Shown piece after piece: positions 1 through 6,269 of a DNA stretch of 7,001 bases. Origin of the DNA: Treponema sp. (GTDB lineage Bacteria > Spirochaetota > Spirochaetia > Treponematales > Breznakiellaceae); contig WQWD01000130.1 in assembly GCA_009785545.1 (NCBI GenBank), forward strand, positions 1 through 7,001, given 5' to 3'. The first letter of the stretch is position 1; every line of letters starts with the position of its first letter. The notes beneath the pieces were generated by a model. The model was not told where the DNA came from. It saw only the letters and a list, made by a program, of their open reading frames with translations, and did no database searches. Both the position numbers and the translations under genes were made by a program.

Positions 1-452
1 CAATGGCAATAAAAGAAGACGGCTCATTGTGGGGCTGGGGAGATAATTGGTTTGGTCAGCTTGGGAATGGCGAAAGCGGTAATGCTCATATAATAAATCT
101 CACCCCAATTAATATAGGCGCTCTGCATAAGTGGCTGTCTGTATCTACAATGCAAAATCATACCATAGCGATCAGAGATGACGGCTCACTCTGGGCTTGG
201 GGTATCAATGAATTAGGTCAGCTTGGAATCGGCGGAGAAGGCGGTCGCACTTTACCCACTCCTGTAGATGCAGACCCAAACACAGTGTGGCTTTCTATAT
301 CCACTGGTGCATCTCCACACTCCATAGGCATTCAAAGCGATGGCTCGCTTTGGACTTGGGGAGGAAATGGATCCGGGCAGCTCGGCAACGGCGATGATGA
401 GAACAACTTAGCCATCTCTCCCGCCAAAATCACTTTTGTTGTACCTGACTAA
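1..452 (+). CDS. RCC1-repeat protein, 3' end only (partial)
   Basis: This is the C-terminal part of a protein made of RCC1 (regulator of chromosome condensation) type repeats; the start lies left of the window and the reading frame is open to its first base, with codons beginning at base 3. Three repeats of about 50 residues are visible, each with the pattern H-x-x-x-I-x-x-DGSLW-x-WG-x-N-x-x-GQLGNG followed by a TP and a W-LS-S strand. The DGSLW cores fall at visible residues 6-10, 60-64 and 113-117. The protein ends with ITFVVPD and a TAA stop. RCC1 repeats fold as beta-propeller blades, usually seven per ring, so about four blades and any export signal are probably missing here. It is a paralogue of the next gene, 43 bases downstream on the same strand with no terminator between, so they are probably co-transcribed. 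The ligand is unknown. The repeat family is certain; export is inferred from the neighbour. Confidence 0.88.
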   Translation, partial: MAIKEDGSLWGWGDNWFGQLGNGESGNAHIINLTPINIGALHKWLSVSTMQNHTIAIRDDGSLWAWGINELGQLGIGGEGGRTLPTPVDADPNTVWLSISTGASPHSIGIQSDGSLWTWGGNGSGQLGNGDDENNLAISPAKITFVVPD

Positions 453-482
453 GAATAGACAAACAATTCTTTTTAATTTAAT

Positions 483-489
483 GGAGGAG
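483..489 (+). promoter_or_regulatory. Ribosome binding site of the RCC1 lipoprotein gene
   Basis: GGAGGAG lies six bases before the ATG at 496. It decides the start: an in-frame ATG at 436 lies inside the previous gene, has no such site, and would put 20 polar residues in front of an otherwise perfect lipoprotein signal peptide. Confidence 0.85.
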
Positions 490-495
490 TATAAT

Positions 496-2247
496 ATGAA
501 AAACAGATTTGTGTTAGTTTTATTTGTTGCGCTTTTTGCAACAATCGGATTAATGTTCGCAGCCTGCGAAGGGCCGATGGGGCTTCCCGGAACTCCGGGG
601 AATGACGGGCAGCAAGGACCTCCTGGACCTCCGGGAAGCGGTATCGGTGAAACTGGTACGACTTGGTCTGCAACGGCAAACAATCCAATGTTTCCGACAG
701 CTATTAACCTTGTTTTTGCCGAACCAATTTCCGGGCTTACCGCAGACCACATTCTGGTTCAAAGCGGAACGGGGCAGGCAAACATGGGAGCTTTGAGCGG
801 CGGCGGAACAGAGTGGTCGTTGGCAGTTACTGTTGAAAGACCCGGTGTTGTATGGGTTCAGATTGATATGGAAGGAGTAGAAAGAGGCCCCAGAAGGGTA
901 GAAATTTTGCCATATACCACATGGACAGCAAGACCCAACAGCTTCAGAAACACAACCAGACTCAACTTTGAATTCAGCGCCGCAGTTTCCGGGCTTGAAG
1001 AAAGCCATTTTACGCTTATTTTGGGTTCCGATCCTGTAGTGCCTGTGAGCATTAGCGGCGAAGGAAGATCATGGTCGCTGGAAATTCCCCCAACAGTCGG
1101 AAACATATCTGTTTCTATCAATAAAGAGCGTATATACGATGGAACACAGGATATAGCCGCGTTTATCTCAGATGATGAGATTGTTGTAACTGCGGCAGTA
1201 CAGCATAGTTTCGTTATTAGGGCTGACGGATCGCTTTGGGCATTCGGAGGCAATGGAAACGGACGGCTTGGTGACGGTACTTTAACCGAGCGGCAAACCC
1301 CTATCCAAATACAACCGGGAACATTATGGATGTCAGTAACTGCCGGTCAAACTCACAGCGCAGGCATAAGAGACGACAGATCTTTGTGGACATGGGGAAA
1401 CAATTTTTCTGGTCATCTTGGTGATGGTACGGCTATTCAGCAAACTACACCTATTCAAATACGCTCGGATATAACATGGTTGTCAGTATCAGCAGCAAAA
1501 AACGGGAATCATACCTTAGCTATCAGTACAGACGGATCATTATGGGCATGGGGAAGTAATTCCAACGGTCAGCTTGGAGATGGCACAATGACAAATCATC
1601 ATGTTCCTATCCAAATACCGGGAACATGGAAATATATTTCAGCCGGTACTAATAGCTCCTTTGCAATAAATTCAGACGGCGAATTGTGGGCATGGGGACA
1701 TCAGCAGAACGGGCGGCTTGGTGATGGTGTTGACACAAATACCAATAGGTTAACCCCTGTTCAAATACTACCCGGTACTACATGGCGATCGGTAGCGGCA
1801 GGTAATACCCACACTGTTGCGATCGACACAGACGGCGAATTATGGGCTTGGGGAGCCGGCGGAGCCGGGCAAATGGGGAATGGATCGACAACCGCTAATA
1901 ACCCCCTACCCGTTCCCGTTGGAACTCCTGCACAACAGGCAGATCCTGACTGGTTATGGGAGTCTGTTTCTGCAGGCAACGACTTTGCCGTAGCAATCAG
2001 GGAAGATGGAACACTTTGGGCTTGGGGAGCCGGCGGAAGCGGTCGCTTGGGCAATGGCGCAACAGGTAACCAAAATGCCCCTGTTGAAATACTCAGCGAC
2101 ATATTATCCGCATCAACAGGTCATGAGCACGCATTATCTGTCAGCAATGATGGCACGATCCAAGCTTGGGGAGCTGGTGCAAATGGACGGCTTGGTAACG
2201 GCGCAACAGGTAACCAAAATAGCCCCATACTAGTAAACTTCCCGTAA
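496..2247 (+). CDS. Lipoprotein: Gly-X-Y stalk, two Ig-like repeats, seven RCC1 repeats
   Basis: A complete 583-residue predicted lipoprotein. Residues 1-23 form a signal peptide (MKNR, then a hydrophobic core) ending in FAAC; Cys24 is the likely lipidation site. Phe at -3 is outside the strict enterobacterial lipobox but fits the relaxed spirochaete pattern. Residues 26-49 are eight uninterrupted Gly-X-Y triplets including GPPGPP, collagen-like but short, so perhaps only a stiff linker. Residues about 66-137 and 150-222 are two homologous Ig-like repeats sharing an N-x-x-F, SGL-x-x-x-H, SG-G-x-x-WSL and V-I pattern. Residues 236-583 are seven RCC1 repeats of 41-58 residues with DG-x-LW-x-WG and GRLGDG/GQLGNG cores, enough for one complete beta-propeller. 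It should sit on the membrane surface or in the periplasm and display the propeller, probably for protein or ligand binding; the target is unknown. It follows a paralogue 43 bases upstream and ends at a strong terminator. Architecture is well supported; role is not known. Confidence 0.9.
   Translation: MKNRFVLVLFVALFATIGLMFAACEGPMGLPGTPGNDGQQGPPGPPGSGIGETGTTWSATANNPMFPTAINLVFAEPISGLTADHILVQSGTGQANMGALSGGGTEWSLAVTVERPGVVWVQIDMEGVERGPRRVEILPYTTWTARPNSFRNTTRLNFEFSAAVSGLEESHFTLILGSDPVVPVSISGEGRSWSLEIPPTVGNISVSINKERIYDGTQDIAAFISDDEIVVTAAVQHSFVIRADGSLWAFGGNGNGRLGDGTLTERQTPIQIQPGTLWMSVTAGQTHSAGIRDDRSLWTWGNNFSGHLGDGTAIQQTTPIQIRSDITWLSVSAAKNGNHTLAISTDGSLWAWGSNSNGQLGDGTMTNHHVPIQIPGTWKYISAGTNSSFAINSDGELWAWGHQQNGRLGDGVDTNTNRLTPVQILPGTTWRSVAAGNTHTVAIDTDGELWAWGAGGAGQMGNGSTTANNPLPVPVGTPAQQADPDWLWESVSAGNDFAVAIREDGTLWAWGAGGSGRLGNGATGNQNAPVEILSDILSASTGHEHALSVSNDGTIQAWGAGANGRLGNGATGNQNSPILVNFP
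571..642 (+). repeat. Collagen-like Gly-X-Y segment within the lipoprotein
   Basis: Eight consecutive Gly-X-Y triplets (GPM GLP GTP GND GQQ GPP, then GPP and GSG) begin two residues after the predicted lipidated Cys. Proline is common at X and Y, as in bacterial collagen-like proteins. At 24 residues it is short for a stable triple helix, so trimerisation is possible but not implied. Confidence 0.85.
1201..2244 (+). repeat. Seven tandem RCC1 repeats (beta-propeller region)
   Basis: Seven in-frame repeats fill the C-terminal 60% of the lipoprotein, with boundaries near protein residues 236, 285, 338, 385, 437, 495 and 543. Repeats 1 to 4 share LGDG cores and 5 to 7 share GNG cores. Repeats 5 to 7 all read AWGAGG or AWGAGA, which suggests recent duplication at the 3' end. 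Repeat 7 is the shortest (41 residues) and has IQAWG instead of LWAWG, as expected of a terminal blade that may be completed by the N-terminal strand. Confidence 0.9.
2056..2220 (+). repeat. 21-base direct repeat in RCC1 repeats 6 and 7
   Basis: An identical 21-base stretch beginning GGCGCAACAGG and encoding GATGNQN occurs at 2056-2076 and at 2200-2220. The spacing of 144 bases equals 48 codons, one RCC1 repeat unit. Identity at the DNA level, including third positions, points to recent duplication or gene conversion between blades. Confidence 0.8.
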
Positions 2248-2276
2248 GAGACCTGTAAATCAGGCACTGAAAAATT

Positions 2277-2314
2277 AAAAAAAGCCGCAAGAAATACTCT
2301 TGCGGCTTTTTTTT
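2277..2314. terminator. Bidirectional Rho-independent terminator
   Basis: An 11-base-pair perfect stem pairs 2282-2292 (AAGCCGCAAGA) with 2298-2308 (TCTTGCGGCTT) around a five-base loop. An A-run on the left and eight Ts on the right (2307-2314) extend it, so each strand reads stem then U-tract. It starts 30 bases after the lipoprotein stop and lies 24 bases past the acyl-CoA synthetase stop, serving both convergent genes. Confidence 0.93.
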
Positions 2315-2337
2315 GCTTGACATTTTAAAAAAATATC

Positions 2338-4257
2338 TCAACTAAAAACTTTTCTTAACGCTTTCCTATTTTCGGGGAGCATTGGGTCTGCGGCTCCGAC
2401 AGCGTAGATTTCATCAATTCTTGATTTATAAAAATCACGTACATTGTGCCGCACAAGTTTCATTGTTGAGTTAACCAATCCGTTATTTTCGTCAAAAATA
2501 TCAGGGATGATTGCAAAAGAAGCCGGCCGCCATTGTGCAGGAATACCTGAATAGTCGGGGTGTTTGGTAAACGCCATAAGATCATCACGGACAAGATTGA
2601 TGATTTTGTCCAAATCCTGATCACTGTTTGTATCAAGTCCCTGCCGTTTCACTTCGGCTTTTAACACATCCGTATTCAGAGTGACAAGGGCGCTTGTAAA
2701 TTTGCACTGTTCGTTATACGCCATTATTTGATTCACTAATTTTGATGTGTTGACAACAGCTTCCTCGATAGTTTCCGGGCTGTATTTTTCTCCGTCTGCC
2801 GCAATCAATAAAGCTTTTTCACGGCCTGTAACCACAAGGAAACCATCGGGGTCTTTGTAACCCAAATCCCCTGACCAAAGCCAGCCGTCGATAATTGTTT
2901 CCGCTGTGGCTTCGTGGTTTTTGTAATAACCTTTCATTACAGAACCGCCTCTTGTAACTATCTGGCCGATTTCCCCAATGGCACATTCCGTTTCCATGTC
3001 TTTCATGATCCGCACATCAAGGTTTGGAAGGATAGCCCCCGAAGTACCGAATTTATGTTTTGCGGCGGAGTTGGCGCTGATAATCGGAGAGTTTTCTGTA
3101 AGACCGTAACCCTGATAAATCGGCACACCAATGGCGTTAAAAAATTCTTGCTGTTTAACTTCCAAAAGAGCGCCGCCGCCAACACAGAATTTTATGTCCT
3201 TTCCAAAAACAGCTCTAAGTTTAGGAAAGATAAGCGCATTAGCAATTGCCCATGGGAAAAAATTCACAAGGCGTGTCATAAACGGCGGTTTGTTGTAACC
3301 GTTACCTGCACGGGCAATACCCGCCTTTAAGCCAGCATCAAAAAGTTTTTTTATAAATCCGCCTTTTTCGGAAACACCCTGAATCATTTTTTTCATAAAG
3401 TTTCCCGACAGCGCCGGTACGGTTAAAAGCATATCGGAATTTACATCTTTTAAATTGCCGGGTATATTTCGCAAAGCTGTCAAAGGGCCGCCTCTTGCAT
3501 CAACAAAGTAAATGGTCATTCCTTTTGTTAAAAAAATGTAAAGTACAACTGTATGAGCAAATGAATGATCCAGCGGCAGCATGATAAGGCACTTCCAGCC
3601 TTTTTCTGTCTGCACCAGCTTTATAGAATTTTCTGTATTGTGAATGTAATTCCGATGGCTTAACATAATCCCTTTTGGGTTTCCAGTTGTCCCCGAAGTA
3701 TAACTGATTGTTACAGTATCATCGGTTGTTAAACTTTTTTCGATTTCGTCAAGTTTCTGTTTATAATCATTATCCTGAGAAAGTAATTTTTCTCCTTCGA
3801 TGATCAAATCGTCGTAAAAAAGCATATTGTCTGTATTAAGATTTGCGTTTCGATCTGATATGATAATCAACACAGGCTTGGAACGGACATTTTTTAACGC
3901 CCGGACTGCTTTTTCAAAATTGTTTTCCGAGACAAGCAGCGCTTTTGACTCCGAATGATCCAGCCGAAACACAATCTCATCTTCGGAAAGTTTGGTGGAC
4001 AAGGGAACCGAAGTACAACCCGCCATTAAAACACCAAATTCACAAATTACCCAAGACGGCCGCCCTTCCGAAAGAATGGATATATTATCCCCTTTTTTAA
4101 ATCCATTCTTGATCAAAGCCGCCGCAAAAACCGATGAAAGCCGGTCAACTTCCTTGAAGCTGTAGGTTACCCACCCTTTATCTGTTTTGCCTCCCAGATA
4201 GGGCAAGTCACCATGTTTTTTTGCTCCCTCATGCAATAATTCAACAACAGTTTTCAT
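2338..4257 (-). CDS. Long-chain acyl-CoA synthetase (AMP-forming)
   Basis: A 639-residue member of the ANL adenylating superfamily, full length for bacterial long-chain fatty acid-CoA ligases. The family activates a fatty acid with ATP to acyl-AMP, then transfers it to CoA, feeding phospholipid synthesis or fatty acid use in the cytoplasm. Visible motifs in order: phosphate-binding loop YTSGTTGNPKG (186-196) followed by MLSHRN; LPLDHSFAHT (227-236), the A4 region of long-chain enzymes; YQGYGLTENSP (381-391); WSGDLGYKDPDG (461-472) with the ribose-binding Asp; hinge motif VTGREK (476-481); and NNGLVNSTMK (591-600), with Lys600 in the place of the catalytic C-terminal lysine. All key residues are present, so it should be active. 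The start at 4257 has AGGAGG five bases upstream. It is transcribed alone, divergently from the ABC operon. Acyl chain preference cannot be read from the sequence. Other CoA ligases of the family are possible, but the A4 region and length favour long-chain substrates. Confidence 0.93.
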   Translation of the reverse strand: MKTVVELLHEGAKKHGDLPYLGGKTDKGWVTYSFKEVDRLSSVFAAALIKNGFKKGDNISILSEGRPSWVICEFGVLMAGCTSVPLSTKLSEDEIVFRLDHSESKALLVSENNFEKAVRALKNVRSKPVLIIISDRNANLNTDNMLFYDDLIIEGEKLLSQDNDYKQKLDEIEKSLTTDDTVTISYTSGTTGNPKGIMLSHRNYIHNTENSIKLVQTEKGWKCLIMLPLDHSFAHTVVLYIFLTKGMTIYFVDARGGPLTALRNIPGNLKDVNSDMLLTVPALSGNFMKKMIQGVSEKGGFIKKLFDAGLKAGIARAGNGYNKPPFMTRLVNFFPWAIANALIFPKLRAVFGKDIKFCVGGGALLEVKQQEFFNAIGVPIYQGYGLTENSPIISANSAAKHKFGTSGAILPNLDVRIMKDMETECAIGEIGQIVTRGGSVMKGYYKNHEATAETIIDGWLWSGDLGYKDPDGFLVVTGREKALLIAADGEKYSPETIEEAVVNTSKLVNQIMAYNEQCKFTSALVTLNTDVLKAEVKRQGLDTNSDQDLDKIINLVRDDLMAFTKHPDYSGIPAQWRPASFAIIPDIFDENNGLVNSTMKLVRHNVRDFYKSRIDEIYAVGAADPMLPENRKALRKVFS

Positions 4258-4262
4258 GTTCG

Positions 4263-4268
4263 CCTCCT
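4263..4268 (-). promoter_or_regulatory. Ribosome binding site of the acyl-CoA synthetase
   Basis: On the minus strand this reads AGGAGG, a perfect Shine-Dalgarno core, five bases before the ATG at 4257-4255, and it confirms that start. Confidence 0.88.
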
Positions 4269-4283
4269 ATGCGATCTATATTC

Positions 4284-4311
4284 ATTATGATACGATGTGT
4301 CATTTTGTCAA
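4284..4311 (-). promoter_or_regulatory. Predicted sigma-70 promoter of the acyl-CoA synthetase
   Basis: Read on the minus strand, TTGACA (4311-4306, perfect -35) is followed after 16 bases by CATAAT (4289-4284, five of six -10 matches). Transcription would start near 4277, leaving a leader of about 20 bases that holds the AGGAGG site. Confidence 0.72.
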
Positions 4312-4350
4312 GTAGAATTTGAATATATAAATCAAAATATGTTGACAAAA
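4303..4350. promoter_or_regulatory. Inverted repeat joining the two divergent -35 boxes
   Basis: TTTTGTCAA at 4303-4311 is the exact reverse complement of TTGACAAAA at 4342-4350. Inside lies a second, nearly concentric dyad, TTTGA (4318-4322) with TCAAA (4332-4336), around an AT-only centre. The outer arms contain both -35 boxes, so part of the symmetry follows from both promoters being consensus; the matching AAA flank and the inner dyad are extra. A regulator binding here could control both directions, but no regulator gene is visible nearby. Confidence 0.5.
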
Positions 4351-4370
4351 ATTTGTATAAAACCTAGACT
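4342..4370 (+). promoter_or_regulatory. Predicted sigma-70 promoter of the ABC exporter operon
   Basis: TTGACA (4342-4347, perfect -35) and TAGACT (4365-4370, four of six -10 matches) are separated by 17 bases. Transcription would start near 4377, giving a leader of about 40 bases before the ATG at 4416. Confidence 0.62.
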
Positions 4371-4415
4371 GTCATAACATTTTATAAACCGATTCAAAAT
4401 TAAAGCAACAAAACA

Positions 4416-6269
4416 ATGACACTACCATGGAAAGGCGGTCGAGTCAGGCTGATAGCCGCCGCCGCTAATGACAGAAAACTGCGCCTCTTTATTTGCTGTA
4501 TGGCAACGTTGGGGACAGTGGCTTTTTCGCTTTTAAACCCGCAGATAATTCGTTACACAATTGATTCGGTAATCGGCACAGTGCCGCTTGACGCTCCCGT
4601 TTTTGTATCAAGATTGATCGAAGCGATGGGCGGGCTTGATTTTATACGCAGCAACCTTTGGATTTGCGCTCTGTTTATTGCGGGGGCGGCGCTTATTGCG
4701 GAACTTTGCAACATAGTGCGAAACTTTACAGGCTCGGAGATCGGCGAAACAATTGCATGGCGGCTTCTGAATACGCTGTATGGACATATTCAAAAACTGC
4801 CGTGGAATTGGCACGTTAAATGTCAGACTGGAGACATCATTCAACGCTGTACAACCGACGTTGACAATATCAGAAACTTTATTCAGAACAATCTAAGCGA
4901 ACTTTTGCGAACTATTTGTATATTTGTCGTTGCTGTCATTATGATGTTTTCGATGGACGTTTTTATGTCACTGGTAGGTTTGTCGCTGATACCGGCAGTT
5001 TTTATTTTCTCGCTGTTTTACTTTCGCCACGTTAGTCGAAATTTTGAACTGGCGGAAAAAACCGAAAGCGCAATGCAGGCGGCGGCTCAGGAAAATTACA
5101 CAGGTGTGCGTGTTGTCCGTGCTTTTGGCAGAGAAGACTGGGAGATGAAAAAGTTTGCCGAAAAAACTAAAGCCCACAGGAATGTCTGGACCAAAATCGG
5201 AAAAATGCTCGGGCTTTTCTGGGGCGGCAGTGATATTTTAAGCGGACTGCAATTAGCAATCATCGTTGCCGCCGGTATTTTTCGCAGCGTTTACGGTGAT
5301 TTGTCTCCCGGAACTTTTTTGGCATTTTACGCTTACTGCAACATGATGATTTGGCCTGTCAGACAGCTTGGGCGAATCCTTTCCGATCTTTCAAGAACTT
5401 TGGTTGCGACAGAACGGCTTCGTGAAGTATTGGCATCAGAACCTGAAACCGATTCGCCCGACGATCTCTATCCGCAAATTAAAGGTGAAATCAGTTTTGA
5501 AAACGTAAGCTTCTCCTATGACGACAAACCGATATTACACAACATTTCTTTTTCGTTAAAGCCGGGACAAACTCTGGCGATTCTCGGCGCAACCGGCTCC
5601 GGGAAATCTTCGCTTATCCATTTGCTTGGCCGCCTCTATGATTTGGAAGAAGGCGGTGTCACCACTGGAGTCACCTCTGGTGTTATCAAAATTGACGGGA
5701 TCGATATACGCCGCATTGCCCGCTCTCATTTGCGAAAAAACATCGGCTTGTGCCTTCAGGAGCCGTTTCTTTTTTCCAAAACAATTCGTGAAAACATAGC
5801 AGGTTTAAAACCCGACATCGATATTTCCGATATTAAGAGTTCGGCGGCGATTGCGCAGGTGCATGACTCCATCGAAGGTTTTGCGCAAGGTTACGACACA
5901 ATCATCGGAGAAAGAGGCGTTACGTTATCAGGCGGGCAAAGGCAGAGAGTAGCTATCGCCCGCACGTTAGCGTCTAACACACCTGTGTTGATCTTTGACG
6001 ACAGCCTTTCCGCAGTAGACACGGAAACTGACGCTCGTATACGTGCTGCCATGCGTGACAGAGTTAAGTCTGCCGCAGTGATAATTGTGTCTCATCGTAT
6101 CTCAAGTCTTATGCAGGCGGATAAAATCCTTGTTTTGAAAAACGGCACTATAGAGGATATTGGTTCTCACAAAGAACTAATGGAAAGAGTTGGAACATAC
6201 CGCCGAATATTTGAAATGCAGGCAAGCGGAATGACAGATAACGGAGTTGAGGAGAATCAAGATGGCTGA
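4416..6269 (+). CDS. ABC exporter half-transporter, degenerate-site subunit
   Basis: A 617-residue type IV (MsbA/BmrC-like) ABC exporter subunit: membrane domain, then ATPase. Six likely membrane helices lie near 23-42, 81-100, 162-180, 182-204, 266-289 and 296-317, with a coupling-loop motif TGDIIQRCTTDVDNIRNF at 138-155. The ATPase has Walker A GATGSGKSS (391-399), Q-loop Gln448, signature LSGGQRQR (504-511), Walker B VLIFDDS (524-530), D-loop SAVD (532-535) and His560. The residue after the Walker B Asp is Asp529 rather than catalytic Glu, the usual mark of the weak-site subunit in heterodimeric exporters such as BmrC or TM287. It overlaps the next ABC gene by 8 bases, its likely partner. 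The ATG follows an in-frame stop at 4401 and is the only upstream choice, yet has no clear Shine-Dalgarno site. A short GVTT/GVTS duplication lies at about residues 414-421. The substrate (drug, lipid or peptide) cannot be told. Confidence 0.93.
   Translation: MTLPWKGGRVRLIAAAANDRKLRLFICCMATLGTVAFSLLNPQIIRYTIDSVIGTVPLDAPVFVSRLIEAMGGLDFIRSNLWICALFIAGAALIAELCNIVRNFTGSEIGETIAWRLLNTLYGHIQKLPWNWHVKCQTGDIIQRCTTDVDNIRNFIQNNLSELLRTICIFVVAVIMMFSMDVFMSLVGLSLIPAVFIFSLFYFRHVSRNFELAEKTESAMQAAAQENYTGVRVVRAFGREDWEMKKFAEKTKAHRNVWTKIGKMLGLFWGGSDILSGLQLAIIVAAGIFRSVYGDLSPGTFLAFYAYCNMMIWPVRQLGRILSDLSRTLVATERLREVLASEPETDSPDDLYPQIKGEISFENVSFSYDDKPILHNISFSLKPGQTLAILGATGSGKSSLIHLLGRLYDLEEGGVTTGVTSGVIKIDGIDIRRIARSHLRKNIGLCLQEPFLFSKTIRENIAGLKPDIDISDIKSSAAIAQVHDSIEGFAQGYDTIIGERGVTLSGGQRQRVAIARTLASNTPVLIFDDSLSAVDTETDARIRAAMRDRVKSAAVIIVSHRISSLMQADKILVLKNGTIEDIGSHKELMERVGTYRRIFEMQASGMTDNGVEENQDG
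5655..5678 (+). repeat. 12-base imperfect tandem duplication in the ABC ATPase domain
   Basis: GGTGTCACCACT (5655-5666) is followed directly by GGAGTCACCTCT (5667-5678), 10 of 12 bases identical, then by GGTGTT. It encodes GVTT then GVTS in the loop between Walker A and the Q-loop, where relatives usually have a short turn leading into the I-x-IDG strand. It is in frame and the rest of the domain is intact. Confidence 0.7.
6249..6254 (+). promoter_or_regulatory. Ribosome binding site of the second ABC gene
   Basis: GAGGAG lies seven bases before the ATG at 6262, inside the end of the first ABC gene. It supports a start that overlaps the upstream stop codon and coupled translation of the two subunits. 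Confidence 0.8.

Noticed and set aside
1..452. First RCC1 gene considered as a truncated pseudogene
   Set aside because: The frame is open to base 1 and ends at a normal stop after an intact repeat. It is cut only by the window edge, so no decay can be claimed.
436..495. Earlier in-frame ATG (436) for the RCC1 lipoprotein, giving 603 residues
   Set aside because: It overlaps the previous gene, lacks a ribosome binding site and would bury the signal peptide behind 20 polar residues. ATG 496 has GGAGGAG six bases upstream and starts a typical lipoprotein signal.
550..1253. Minus-strand open frames opposite the lipoprotein gene (for example 550-1008 and 858-1253)
   Set aside because: They lie wholly antisense to a well-supported gene, have no ribosome binding site or recognisable domain, and their composition reflects the complement of the Gly-rich coding sequence.
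1201..2244. Regular repeats considered as a CRISPR or DNA-level satellite array
   Set aside because: The repeats are in-frame, protein-level RCC1 units of variable length with diverged bases, not short identical repeats with unique spacers.
2914..3330. Plus-strand 138-codon frame opposite the acyl-CoA synthetase
   Set aside because: It is antisense to the conserved adenylation motifs, shows no domain and has no plausible start signal.
4356..4361. TATAAA as the -10 box of the ABC operon promoter
   Set aside because: It lies only 8 bases after the TTGACA -35 box, too close for sigma-70. TAGACT at 4365 has the normal 17-base spacing.
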